A DNA stretch of 64,000 nucleotides, from assembly GCF_029892515.1 (NCBI RefSeq), contig NZ_JARXVF010000003.1, forward strand, positions 1-64,000, given 5' to 3'. This DNA is from Pseudaminobacter soli (ex Li et al. 2025) (GTDB lineage: Bacteria; Pseudomonadota; Alphaproteobacteria; Rhizobiales; Rhizobiaceae). The translations under genes were made by a program, and so were the position numbers. Under the pieces are notes generated by a model, which saw nothing but the letters and a program-made list of their open reading frames with translations, did no database searches and was not told the DNA's origin. Each line of letters starts with the position of its first letter. Within the stretch, counting starts at the first letter, position 1. Shown piece by piece: positions 28,217-37,297 of this stretch.

Positions 28217-28888
28217 ATGTTTTCGAAACGCATCGCCGTTCTGGCGGCATTCTCAACCATTCTGTCGACCGGCGCATTCGCCGCGGATGTCGTGTCGCCG
28301 GAAGCCATCCCGGTGTTCAGCTGGACCGGTGCTTATGTCGGCCTAAATGTTGGCGTTGGCGCCGGCAAGGTCACGCATGAGTTGCCCATCTTTGGCCCTG
28401 TCTCATCCATCGGCTCCTCGTCCAATGGATTCATCGGCGGCGTTCAGGTTGGTTACAACTATCAGATCGACCAGTTTGTCGTGGGTGCAGAGGCGGATTT
28501 CCAGGGCTCTAGCCTCAAGGGTGAAACCGACTTCATTTTCCAGCCGGTCAAACTCGGCACCAAGCTTGATTGGTACGGCACGGTGCGTGCACGCGCCGGC
28601 GTTCTGGCAACCGACCGCCTGCTGGTCTACGCAACCGGCGGTCTCGCTTATGGCCACACCAAGACTTACATCGAAACCCCTGGCGGCAGCGCTAGCTTCT
28701 CGAAGAGCAAGGCCGGCTGGACCGTCGGCGCAGGCGTCGAATATGCCGTCACCGATCACGTCAGCCTCAGGACCGAATACGCCTATACCGATCTCGGCAA
28801 GGCGCGAGTCTTCGAACAAGGCGGTCTCGGCTTCGACCGGAAGGTCAACTTCCACAGCGTCAAGTTCGGGATCAACTACAAGTTCTGA
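28217..28888 (+). CDS. Omp25/Omp31-type outer-membrane beta-barrel protein 1
   Basis: A 223-residue outer-membrane protein. The signal peptide FSKRIAVLAAFSTILSTGAFA is followed by ADVVSPEAIPVFSWTGAYVGLNVG, the hallmark start of the Omp25/Omp31 porin-like family of Rhizobiales. The chain ends FHSVKFGINYKF with C-terminal Phe, as needed for barrel assembly by BamA. ATG at 28217 is used rather than the TTG four codons earlier. A related gene follows at 29095; no TAT-rich regulatory site was found. Confidence 0.88.
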   Translation: MFSKRIAVLAAFSTILSTGAFAADVVSPEAIPVFSWTGAYVGLNVGVGAGKVTHELPIFGPVSSIGSSSNGFIGGVQVGYNYQIDQFVVGAEADFQGSSLKGETDFIFQPVKLGTKLDWYGTVRARAGVLATDRLLVYATGGLAYGHTKTYIETPGGSASFSKSKAGWTVGAGVEYAVTDHVSLRTEYAYTDLGKARVFEQGGLGFDRKVNFHSVKFGINYKF

Positions 28889-29094
28889 TCCGAGCGACGC
28901 GGGCGGCTTCGGGCAGGTGAACGGCTCGCCCGCAAGGCCAGGTTAGTTCCAGTCATCTGGTCGTCTGTTTGGGGCTGCTGGGGCCGAAGATGTCGCGGAT
29001 ATGCAACAACAGAAGGCTACTTACGCATTCCACGTCGCCACCGCCGTCACGGCGGTTGGTGGGTTATTCCGGCGTGGGTTTAAGGGGGAATATC

Positions 29095-29784
29095 ATGAGA
29101 AGTTTCATCGTCGCGGCGGCACTTGTTGCCGCGAGCGTCACTGCCGCGAGGGCCGCCGACGTGGTCGTTCAGGAGCCCGTTGCGGCTTACAATTGGTCGG
29201 GTGTCTATGTCGGCGGCCAGATCGGCTATGTGGTCGGGGGAAAGGTTAACCACGACTACGATTTCGATAGCGAGAGCGAATGGAACTATCGGCTGAGCCC
29301 GCGCGGCGCATTCGGCGGAATCTTCGGCGGCTACAACTACCAGCTTGATGGCGGCGTTGTTCTTGGCGTCGAAGGTGACTTCAATTGGGGCAGCGTCAAA
29401 GCGTCGGGCGACAACGTATCAGTCGACACATACTCGAGCAGCACAAAGCTCAATTGGGCCGGAGCAGCGCGGGCGCGAGTTGGGTACGCCTTTGACCGCT
29501 TCATGCCCTACATTGCGGGTGGTCCCGCCATCGCACACTTCCGTTTTGAAGAGCTTAGAAATGGCTCATACAATAGTTCTGCTTCGCGCACGCTGACCGG
29601 ATGGACGATTGGCGCGGGCGGCGAATACGCGGTCACGGACAATTGGACGCTGCGCGGCGAGTATCGCTATACCCAGTACGGCAAGAAGGATTTCATAGCG
29701 TCTCAGCCTGATGTCGCTGAGGATCAGTGGACGGCCCGGGTTCGCACGCATGATCTCCGCTTGGGCGTCGCCTACAAGTTCTGA
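29095..29784 (+). CDS. Omp25/Omp31-type outer-membrane beta-barrel protein 2
   Basis: A 229-residue paralogue of the preceding gene. Signal peptide RSFIVAAALVAASVTAARA is followed by ADVVVQEPVAAYNWSGVYVGGQIG, and the chain ends THDLRLGVAYKF. ATG at 29095 follows AAGGGGGA. The pair probably arose by tandem duplication but is now clearly diverged in the loops. A terminator follows. Confidence 0.88.
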   Translation: MRSFIVAAALVAASVTAARAADVVVQEPVAAYNWSGVYVGGQIGYVVGGKVNHDYDFDSESEWNYRLSPRGAFGGIFGGYNYQLDGGVVLGVEGDFNWGSVKASGDNVSVDTYSSSTKLNWAGAARARVGYAFDRFMPYIAGGPAIAHFRFEELRNGSYNSSASRTLTGWTIGAGGEYAVTDNWTLRGEYRYTQYGKKDFIASQPDVAEDQWTARVRTHDLRLGVAYKF

Positions 29785-29806
29785 TCTGCACCACGCAACG
29801 ATGTCT

Positions 29807-29834
29807 GCCCCCGGCGAAAGCCGGGGCTTTTTTT
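29807..29834 (+). terminator. Rho-independent terminator
   Basis: GCCCCCGGC-GAAA-GCCGGGGC forms a stem with a stable GAAA loop, followed by seven T residues, 23 bases after the second Omp gene. Confidence 0.9.
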
Positions 29835-29890
29835 GTCCGCGTGGCAGACGCAGTTCCTGGCGGCGCCGGGGCGCCGCCAGGGAAGTCCGG

Positions 29891-30604
29891 TCACTTGATC
29901 TCGAAGGTGACGTTGACCTGAACGTTGTACGAGTTCTCGCCGGCCTGCACCGGCACCGCGCCGGCGCTGTCATAGGCCACGCTCTTGGCCATCGGCATCG
30001 GGCGCGGCTGGAAGGTCTGGTCGGTGATCTCGAGCACGCGGCCGAGCTGCACGCCGGCCGCCTCGCTCAGGACCTTTGCCTTGTCGATCGCATTCTTCAC
30101 CGCCATCTTGCGCGCCTCGGTGAGGGCGGCCGAGGGGTCGTTGTTGGTGAAGGTGATGCCGCCGCCCTGGTTGACGCCGAGCGAGACCGACTTGTCGAGA
30201 ATGTCGCCGGCCTTGGCCAGGTCGCGCACCCGTACCGACAGCGTGTTGGTGACCTGGTAGGCGACGAGCTGCGCCTCCTGGCTGCCATCAGGCTTGGTGT
30301 TGTAGTTGTAGCGCGGGATGATCTGGATGCCCGAGGTCTGCATGTCGCGGTCCTCGATGCCGGCGGCCTTCATGGCCGCGATCACCGCGGCCATCGCGTC
30401 GTTGTTGGCGTCAAGCGCCTCGCGCGCGGTCTTGGCCTCGCGCATGACGCTGAGCGAGAGCAGCGCAAGATCGGGAGCGACAGACTTTTCGCCTTCGCCG
30501 GTTACGACGATGCGCTGCGGCGGCTGATTCTGCGCATGCGCGGCGGCGAAGGTCGGGAGAGCCATCGCTGCGGCGAGCGCCAGTGGGAGGTAATACTTCG
30601 TCAT
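29891..30604 (-). CDS. SIMPL-domain (DUF541) periplasmic protein
   Basis: A 237-residue exported protein. Signal peptide TKYYLPLALAAAMALPTFAAAHA precedes RIVVTGEGEKSVAPDLALLSLSV, the start of the SIMPL/DUF541 fold (YggE-like, BP26-like). Further landmarks are IQIIPRYNYN and YQVTNTLSVRVRD. Brucella BP26 (Omp28) is the best-known member and forms channel-like oligomers; the physiological role remains unclear. ATG at 30604 is the start closest to the signal peptide. Confidence 0.9.
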   Translation of the reverse strand: MTKYYLPLALAAAMALPTFAAAHAQNQPPQRIVVTGEGEKSVAPDLALLSLSVMREAKTAREALDANNDAMAAVIAAMKAAGIEDRDMQTSGIQIIPRYNYNTKPDGSQEAQLVAYQVTNTLSVRVRDLAKAGDILDKSVSLGVNQGGGITFTNNDPSAALTEARKMAVKNAIDKAKVLSEAAGVQLGRVLEITDQTFQPRPMPMAKSVAYDSAGAVPVQAGENSYNVQVNVTFEIK

Positions 30605-30697
30605 GCAAATCTCCAATATCGTCGTCCCTATCGAAGCGGCACTATGTTGCGATTATGGGTGGATTGCGGCAAGTGCAAACTGTTTGCGGGATAAGCC

Positions 30698-30726
30698 TTG
30701 TGCGCTTCGCAAAAAGACACTATCCA
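30698..30726 (+). promoter_or_regulatory. Possible sigma-70 promoter of the tRNA gene
   Basis: TTGTGC (30698-30703), a 17-base spacer and TATCCA (30721-30726) lie 12 bases before the tRNA. Both boxes are imperfect. Confidence 0.35.
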
Positions 30727-30738
30727 GCCGAATGAGTG

Positions 30739-30814
30739 GGGCCTGTAGCTCAATGGTTAGAGCCGGCGGCTCATAACCGCTTGGTTGGGGGTTCGAGTCC
30801 CTCCGGGCCCACCA
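30739..30814 (+). tRNA. tRNA with CAU anticodon, probably tRNA-Ile2 (lysidine-modified)
   Basis: A 76-base gene with encoded CCA. The acceptor stem is GGGCCTG/CGGGCCC with a T6-G67 wobble pair, the T loop is GTTCGAGTC and the anticodon loop CTCATAA carries CAT. The acceptor C4-G69 and C5-G68 pairs and the loop match the Escherichia coli AUA-reading tRNA-Ile2, in which TilS converts C34 to lysidine. Elongator Met tRNAs of rhizobia usually start GGCGGAG instead. A Met label by automated tools is therefore probably wrong, though aminoacylation identity is inferred. Confidence 0.9.
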
Positions 30815-30991
30815 TTGAAATTCCGTCGTCGCGTCGTCGTCGGTCGTCGTTGAGTCTTAACAGGTTCTTGGCGCGTCGTCGTGCAGGCTGCCGTGTGCGC
30901 GCCGCTCCTGGGGGCGGACGGCAGCAAGCCGTAGGCGCGAGCGATGGTTTCCGGCGCATGAGCGCAGACGTTTATCAATCCGTCGCCAGGC

Positions 30992-32539
30992 TCAGCGGCC
31001 CGCTATGCGATTGAACAGTTTACTCGGCAGGATGATCTCGATGCTCACGCCGCCCATTGTCTGGCTGCGAGCGTAGCTTCCTTGTAGTTGCGATTTGATC
31101 GTGAGGTCCAGAAGCTTGGAGCCAAAGCCGCTGTCGGCGAAAGCTGGTTGGCCGGTTGCCAAGGAAACCTTCTCGATCCACCGAATATGCACTGCGTCAA
31201 CGCGGTGCTTGATGTGGACTTCCAGGGTTCCCTGCGGATCGCTCAACGCGCCATATTTGGCCGAGTTCGTTGCCAGTTCGTGGAAGACAAGAGCCAGCAG
31301 GGTGACGGTTCCGCTATCGACAAGAGCGTCATCACCATCGATGACGAGTTGTTTTTCGGACCCTCCCTCGTATGGCCGGAGCAGAACACCGATCAGTTCC
31401 TTCAGCGAAGTAAGCTCACCTGCGGCATTGTTGGATGTGTTCATGGTCCGGATGAGACCATGCGCATGCTGCAGCGCGACGAGCCGGTTCTTCAGCGTGT
31501 CGGCCAAGGGCCTAAGATCGGGGTTATCCCTGATGGATAGGCCGATCAGCCCGTTGACCAGGGCGAACAGGTTCTTGATTCGATGCTCGAGTTCGTTGGA
31601 GACGATCTCGCGCTCGGCAGCGAGATATCTGAGCTGGTCAAGGACTTCGTTCCGTGTTGCCGTGGTCGTGGATATGATGAGCGGCCCCAAGGTGATGAGT
31701 GCGCGCCCGATCGCGATCGATAGCACCAGCGACTGATCGATATTCGATAAGTCGACATAGCCCAATGTCGTCGCAATAACTGTCCAAGCGCAGTATGCGA
31801 ATGTCAGCAAAGCCGTCAGAAAGACGCGATAGGAAATCGCGCACAAAAGAAGGGCAGGAACTGGAAATGCGAGCGCGGCTAGCCCGCCGAACAATGCTCC
31901 GAAGACGGCCGAAAGGACCAACACGACGATTGGCGCTTGATCGTGAAGGGTAAGCGGCAGTTGCCGCGCCCACTGGCCCTCTCGCGGGAGGGTCAGGATC
32001 ATCGGCAGAAAGGCAAGCTCGTTCAAAAGCTCGACCGAAAACCAGTAGCGAAAGGCGTTGACCGTTTCCGGGGTGCTGAACACGGGGCCCTTCAGGATCG
32101 AGCCTACGAGTCCGGCGTAAAGGGAGGCAGGGACCACGGCCGCCAGCATGTAGAAGACCGAGATCGGCCGCTCCAGGCGCTGGTCGACCCGGCTGAAATT
32201 TGAAAGCAGGCCATAGCCGATGGCGACGATGCCGAAATTGTATGCGGCCAGGCTGGCGGTTTCGCCAAGCCCGTATCCGATTATCGCGACCGCGATCGCA
32301 AATCCCGCAAGACAAGCTATCCAGCCTAGAGGGCGCGCCAACAGGGGAAAGCGCACCAGCATGCCGAGCATGAACGCGTTGGCAGGCCAGGCTAGCGCCA
32401 ATACGCTGCTGTCATCCGTGTAAACGCCAAGAGCAAAGAGTGCCGAATAAGCACCGCCGAACATCAGGTAAGGAAGCCAGGCTCGGTTCGAGGTGAATAG
32501 TCTCCTGACTTTGGCGTCGACTTCACCGATACTGAGCAT
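30992..32539 (-). CDS. MASE1-type membrane sensor histidine kinase of the HWE/HisKA_2 group
   Basis: A 515-residue sensor kinase. Residues 20-295 hold about eight to nine transmembrane segments resembling the MASE1 integral-membrane sensor. The dimerisation and phosphoacceptor helix reads NELEHRIKNLFALVNG, with His at residue 319, and the ATPase part has FHELATNSAKYGAL and GFGSKLLDLTIKSQL, the HWE-type N and G boxes. The partner regulator is not adjacent; such kinases in Rhizobiales often feed PhyR-type or single-domain regulators. ATG at 32539 is the first ATG; longer frames need a TTG. Confidence 0.85.
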   Translation of the reverse strand: MLSIGEVDAKVRRLFTSNRAWLPYLMFGGAYSALFALGVYTDDSSVLALAWPANAFMLGMLVRFPLLARPLGWIACLAGFAIAVAIIGYGLGETASLAAYNFGIVAIGYGLLSNFSRVDQRLERPISVFYMLAAVVPASLYAGLVGSILKGPVFSTPETVNAFRYWFSVELLNELAFLPMILTLPREGQWARQLPLTLHDQAPIVVLVLSAVFGALFGGLAALAFPVPALLLCAISYRVFLTALLTFAYCAWTVIATTLGYVDLSNIDQSLVLSIAIGRALITLGPLIISTTTATRNEVLDQLRYLAAEREIVSNELEHRIKNLFALVNGLIGLSIRDNPDLRPLADTLKNRLVALQHAHGLIRTMNTSNNAAGELTSLKELIGVLLRPYEGGSEKQLVIDGDDALVDSGTVTLLALVFHELATNSAKYGALSDPQGTLEVHIKHRVDAVHIRWIEKVSLATGQPAFADSGFGSKLLDLTIKSQLQGSYARSQTMGGVSIEIILPSKLFNRIAGR

Positions 32540-32992
32540 GATCCACCATCCCAGGGACGAAGTAGTCCTGGCATCGTTGGCCAATAATCAGGTAACCACC
32601 AATTCCTCCCACCGACAAGCGAAGACCACATCGACCCAGGATGCAAGTCGGGCAAAATCGCAACCTTTGCTGGTGTGGGCCGCATTTGCGTCAGGTAGCT
32701 GGCGCACCTTCGGGACGACGGGCCGAGGGGAGCGGATTGAAGAAACACCTGCCCGCTCTACCTCATTGATTGCGCGACGGCAGGCCGGGCGAATGCGGGC
32801 AAGCGCTGAAGGCTCGCAATCTGAACGCAGCACTTTCTCACGACAGGAAGCCGCCTCGGTAAATTCAGGTGATAGCCTTGCGTGGCAGGCCCAATGCCGC
32901 CCAAACCCGCCGGCTAACTACTGATGAGGCCACGCATTTTCCAAAGTTCTGTCGCGCGCTCGCACGATCTCGACTTCGATCAGGAGGTTTCG
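32540..32992. other. Intergenic region between histidine kinase and phosphoketolase
   Basis: A 453-base gap between divergent genes. It ends with the AGGAGG ribosome site (32982-32987) of the phosphoketolase gene. Small open frames on both strands have no ribosome site or recognisable product, and no clear operator, RNA gene or repeat was seen. Confidence 0.5.
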
Positions 32993-35455
32993 ATGACTTC
33001 GAGTCAAACGGCGCAAGACCAGGAGCTCCCGGCCAACGATAGATCGACGGCGAGCGGGCCACTGTCGGCGAAAGAACTTCAATTGCTGGATGCCTATTGG
33101 CGGGCGTCGAACTACCTCTCGGTCGGGCAGATCTATCTTCTCGACAATCCGTTGCTGAAAGAACCTTTGAGGCGAGAGCACATAAAACCTCGCTTGCTTG
33201 GCCATTGGGGAACGTCGCCCGGCTTGAACATGCTCTATGTTCACCTCAATCGGGTCATCAAGCGCGATGATCTCGACATGATCTACATCATCGGCCCGGG
33301 GCACGGCGGGCCCTCCCTGGTCGCACATGCCTATCTCGAAGGAACCTACAGCGAGGTTTATCCGAATATCAGCCAGGATGCGGAGGGAATGAAGAGGCTG
33401 TTCAAGCAGTTCAGCTTCCCAGGCGGCATCCCGAGCCACGTCGCCCCCGAGACACCGGGTAGCATCCACGAAGGTGGTGAGCTCGGTTATTGCCTGAGCC
33501 ACGCTTATGGCGCTGCCTTCGACAATCCGAACCTGATCGTCGCCTGCATCGTCGGTGACGGCGAAGCTGAGACCGGGCCGCTCGCCACCGGCTGGCAGGG
33601 CAACAAGTTCCTGAACCCGGCGCGCGATGGCTGCGTGCTGCCGATCCTGCACCTGAACGGCTACAAGATCGCCAATCCGTGCTTCCTTGCCCGCATTCCC
33701 CAAGACGAGTTGAGGAAATTCCTCGAGGGCATGGGCTACAACCCGTATTTCATCGAAGGGCGCGACCCGGCAGTCATACATCAGGAACTGGCCGGTACTC
33801 TCGACACCATCGTGGCCGAAATCCGCAAGATCTGGACCGATGCGCGGGAGAGGGGCAATCTGAAGCGCCCCATGTGGCCGATGATCGTCTTCCGCACTCC
33901 CAAGGGCTGGACCTGCCCGCCAACGATCGACGGCAAGAAATGCGAGGATTACTGGCGCTCGCACCAGGTGCCCATGGGCGAGATGGACAAGCCCGAACAC
34001 ATTCGCATCCTAGAACAGTGGATGAAAAGCTACCGGCCCGAGGAACTGTTCGACGAGGCTGGCGCGCTCAAGCCGGAATTGGCATCCTTGGCTCCGGAAG
34101 GACATCGCCGGATGAGCGATAACCCGCATGCCAATGGCGGATTGCTGTTGCACGACCTGAAGATGCCGAACTTCGAGGACTATGCGGTGTCCGTCCCAAG
34201 CCCCGGTGCGACGACGGCCGAGTCGGCGCGTATCATGGGCAAGTTCCTGCGCGACGTCATGAAGATGAACATGGGCAGCAAGAATTTTCGGCTGTTCAGC
34301 CCGGACGAGAACAACTCCAATCGCTGGCAGGATGTGCTGGAGGTCACCAATCGCTGCTACATGGCCGAAATCTACCCGGACGACGATCATCTCTCGCCAG
34401 ACGGCCGCGTCATGGAGGTTCTGAGCGAGCATCAATGCCAGGGCTGGCTGGAAGGCTATCTGCTAACCGGACGCCATGGCTTCTTCTCCTGCTACGAAGC
34501 CTTCATCCACATCATCGATTCGATGTTCAACCAGCATGCCAAGTGGTTGAAAGTATGCCAGGAAATCCCTTGGCGGAGGCCCATCGCCTCGCTGAACTAT
34601 TTTCTTAGCTCCCATGTCTGGCGGCAGGATCACAACGGTTTCAGCCATCAGGATCCCGGCTTCATCGATCACGTCGTCAACAAGAAGGCGGAGGTGATCC
34701 GGGTCTATTTGCCGCCGGATGCCAACACGCTGCTATCGGTTACGGATCATTGCTTGCGCAGCCGCGACTACGTCAACGTCGTGGTCGCCGGCAAGCAGCC
34801 CGCGCCGCAATGGCTGACCATGGATGAAGCCATCAAGCATTGCAGCGAAGGGCTGGGGATCTGGGAATGGGCGAGCAACGACAAGGGCGTCGAGCCAGAT
34901 GTCGTCATGGCATGTTGCGGCGACGTTCCGACCCTGGAGACGCTGGCGGCGGTCCAGTTGATCCGCGAGCACCTGCCGGAATTGAAGGTGCGCGTCATCA
35001 ACGTGGTCAACCTGATGAAGCTCCAGCCGCAGGAAGAGCATCCGCACGGACTGTCAGACCGCGATTTCGATACGCTGTTCACGCGGGACAAGCCGATCAT
35101 CTTCGCCTTCCACGGCTATCCCTGGTTGATCCATCGGCTCACCTATCGCCGAACGAACCACGACAACCTGCATGTGCGCGGCTACAAGGAAGAAGGCACG
35201 ACGACGACGCCGTTCGATATGGTGGTGCTGAACGAACTCGACCGGTTCCATCTCGTCGAGGACGTCATCGACCGGCTGCCGCAGCTTGGTGCCCGCGCCG
35301 CCTATTTCAAGCAGGCGATTAATCACAAGCTGATCGAACATCGGCGATATATCGAGCAACATGGCGACGACATGCCCGACATCAGCGGATGGAAGTGGGG
35401 CGCGAAAGCCGCGAAAGCGGCCAAAGGGACATCCACCGAAGGCGACAATATTTGA
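32993..35455 (+). CDS. xfp: Phosphoketolase (xylulose-5-phosphate/fructose-6-phosphate)
   Basis: An 820-residue thiamine-diphosphate enzyme that cleaves xylulose 5-phosphate or fructose 6-phosphate with phosphate to give acetyl phosphate. Landmarks are [27 protein letters not shown], the ThDP motif region [20 protein letters not shown], and SHQDPGF with LPPDANTLL in the C-terminal half. Full length and no broken motifs. ATG at 32993 follows AGGAGG. The next gene on the strand is a degenerate ABC protein; no acetate kinase or phosphotransacetylase gene is adjacent, which is unusual for a carbon-saving phosphoketolase operon. Confidence 0.95.
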   Translation: MTSSQTAQDQELPANDRSTASGPLSAKELQLLDAYWRASNYLSVGQIYLLDNPLLKEPLRREHIKPRLLGHWGTSPGLNMLYVHLNRVIKRDDLDMIYIIGPGHGGPSLVAHAYLEGTYSEVYPNISQDAEGMKRLFKQFSFPGGIPSHVAPETPGSIHEGGELGYCLSHAYGAAFDNPNLIVACIVGDGEAETGPLATGWQGNKFLNPARDGCVLPILHLNGYKIANPCFLARIPQDELRKFLEGMGYNPYFIEGRDPAVIHQELAGTLDTIVAEIRKIWTDARERGNLKRPMWPMIVFRTPKGWTCPPTIDGKKCEDYWRSHQVPMGEMDKPEHIRILEQWMKSYRPEELFDEAGALKPELASLAPEGHRRMSDNPHANGGLLLHDLKMPNFEDYAVSVPSPGATTAESARIMGKFLRDVMKMNMGSKNFRLFSPDENNSNRWQDVLEVTNRCYMAEIYPDDDHLSPDGRVMEVLSEHQCQGWLEGYLLTGRHGFFSCYEAFIHIIDSMFNQHAKWLKVCQEIPWRRPIASLNYFLSSHVWRQDHNGFSHQDPGFIDHVVNKKAEVIRVYLPPDANTLLSVTDHCLRSRDYVNVVVAGKQPAPQWLTMDEAIKHCSEGLGIWEWASNDKGVEPDVVMACCGDVPTLETLAAVQLIREHLPELKVRVINVVNLMKLQPQEEHPHGLSDRDFDTLFTRDKPIIFAFHGYPWLIHRLTYRRTNHDNLHVRGYKEEGTTTTPFDMVVLNELDRFHLVEDVIDRLPQLGARAAYFKQAINHKLIEHRRYIEQHGDDMPDISGWKWGAKAAKAAKGTSTEGDNI

Positions 35456-35618
35456 TGGCGATGGTGCGGGGGCCGTTGCCGGTTCGCCGGTTCGATCTGG
35501 GGGCGCAGAGCCTGGTCCTGCGCGGAGGCGGACGGCCTGCTGCAAGGCCGCTCGATTCCCCAACCGCGCTACATATCCCTTTGAGGACTTCATGGAGCCG
35601 TAGCCCGGAGGGGAGGAC

Positions 35619-37289
35619 ATGGAACGGCAGCAAACGCCGCTCAGGGTGACCGCACGTCGGTTCGTGCGGACGGTCAGGATTTTTGTGAACTCCGAGGTCG
35701 GCTGCAAGGCCAAGTTGATATTTGTCGCCCTGGCCGCCTTGTTGGGCGGGACAAGCGTCCTGAATGTGGTGAACAGCTTTGTCGGCCGATATTTCATGAG
35801 CGCAATTGCCGAGCGGCACACAGCCGATTTCGCGCGGCTGGCCGTGTACTACATCGGTGTGTTCGCTGCTTCGACCGTGGTGGCCGTGTTTGCCCGATTT
35901 GCCGAGGAGCGACTTGCCTTGCTCTGGCGCGAATTCCTTACGCGCCGGGCCGTGGGAATGTATCTGGCGGAGGGAGCCTACTATCGGCTGGACGTCTCGG
36001 GATTGCTCTCGCATCCGGACCAGCGAATATCGGAGGACATCCGGGCGTTCACCACCACCACTCTCTCGTTCATCATCATGGCGCTCAACAGCAGCCTCAC
36101 CGTATTGGCCTTTTCCGGTGTGCTCTGGACGATCAGCCCGCTGCTGTTTGTCGTGGCCGTGCTCTATGCGGCATGCGGTTCCTATCTGACGATCATCCTG
36201 GGCCGACCCCTGGTCAACCTCAACTATGACCAACTCGACAAGGAGGCCGCCTTCCGTGCCAGCCTCATCCACGTCCGCGAAAACGCCGAACCGATCATCG
36301 TGACCCGCGGCGAGGAGCGGCAGGCCACTCTCTTGATGGCTCGTCTCGACGATCTGATCTCCAATTTCCGATGGATCACTGCCGTCAACCGCAATGTCGG
36401 TTTCTTCACGACCGGCTATAACTGGATGATCCAGATCATTCCGGCGCTCATCATCGCGCCGGCCTTTTTCCGAGGCGAAATCGAGTTCGGCGTGATCACG
36501 CAGTCGGCTGCCGCCTTCGCGATGCTGGTGGCGGCGTTCTCGTTCATCGTCACCCAGATCCAGCAGATTTCGAGCTTCGCGGCTGTGGTGACCCGTCTGA
36601 ACTCGCTGTCGGACGCCATCGAAAAGGTAAGTGCGAAGACCCCGGAGGGTGTCGAAATCGTCGACGCCGAAGGGCGTCTTGCCTATGAGCACCTGACATT
36701 GCTGTCGTTCGCCAGAACGCCTCTGCTGACGGACCTGAATGTTTCGATCCCCGCCGGCCGACGAATATTGGTGACCGGTCCGGAAGAAGGTCCGGGCATG
36801 GCGTTGTTTCGGGCAACAGCCGGCCTTCCTACTGCCGGCACCGGGCGCATCATTCGTCCTGGTCCTGACCAGATCAAATTCGTCCCCCAGCAACCTTACT
36901 TGCCTCAGGGCACGCTGCGGCAGGTGCTTCTACCGCCCGACAAGTCAAGCGAAGTCCCGGATGAGCGGATTTTCCAATTATTGCGCGAACTGGATGTCGA
37001 CCTGGCAAATCTGGGCCTGGATACCGAGCAGGACTGGGAAACGGCGCTGACGATGCACGAGCAGCAGCTCCTGGCCTTGGCAGGTGCTTTCTTGGCGGCC
37101 TCGCGCATCCTCTTCGTGGAAAAAGTCGAAGCGGTTTTGGATCCCGAACAGCTTCTTCGCGTGCTGGGCGAGCCTCCCGAGAGTTCGATCACCTTCGTCA
37201 ATTTCGGCAAAGCCAATGGCACAGGCAGCGTCTATGACGCCGTTCTCGAATACGGGGAAGATGGCAGCTGGACCTGGCAGGCAAATTGA
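35619..37289 (+). CDS. SbmA/YddA-like ABC transporter fusion with a degenerate ATPase domain
   Basis: A 556-residue half-transporter of the ABC_membrane_2 (SbmA/BacA, peroxisomal ABCD-like) type. About six hydrophobic segments occupy residues 30-330, with conserved RLDVSGLLSHPDQRISEDIRAF and NLNYDQLDKEAAFRASLIHVRENAE. The C-terminal ATPase-like domain lacks its catalytic residues. Walker A is G387-PEEGPG-M394-A395, with Met for Lys and Ala for Ser/Thr; the signature is LTMHEQQL (477-484), with His for Gly; and the Walker B region is ILFVEK, with Glu501 for Asp and Lys502 for Glu. ATP hydrolysis is therefore unlikely. It starts 163 bases after the phosphoketolase gene. Confidence 0.85.
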   Translation: MERQQTPLRVTARRFVRTVRIFVNSEVGCKAKLIFVALAALLGGTSVLNVVNSFVGRYFMSAIAERHTADFARLAVYYIGVFAASTVVAVFARFAEERLALLWREFLTRRAVGMYLAEGAYYRLDVSGLLSHPDQRISEDIRAFTTTTLSFIIMALNSSLTVLAFSGVLWTISPLLFVVAVLYAACGSYLTIILGRPLVNLNYDQLDKEAAFRASLIHVRENAEPIIVTRGEERQATLLMARLDDLISNFRWITAVNRNVGFFTTGYNWMIQIIPALIIAPAFFRGEIEFGVITQSAAAFAMLVAAFSFIVTQIQQISSFAAVVTRLNSLSDAIEKVSAKTPEGVEIVDAEGRLAYEHLTLLSFARTPLLTDLNVSIPAGRRILVTGPEEGPGMALFRATAGLPTAGTGRIIRPGPDQIKFVPQQPYLPQGTLRQVLLPPDKSSEVPDERIFQLLRELDVDLANLGLDTEQDWETALTMHEQQLLALAGAFLAASRILFVEKVEAVLDPEQLLRVLGEPPESSITFVNFGKANGTGSVYDAVLEYGEDGSWTWQAN

Positions 37290-37297
37290 CCTGCGGC

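Noticed and set aside
30815-30875. CGTCGT-rich stretch after the tRNA as an integration or attachment site
   Set aside because: It is a simple trinucleotide-like run; no integrase gene or repeated tRNA 3' end was found in the window.
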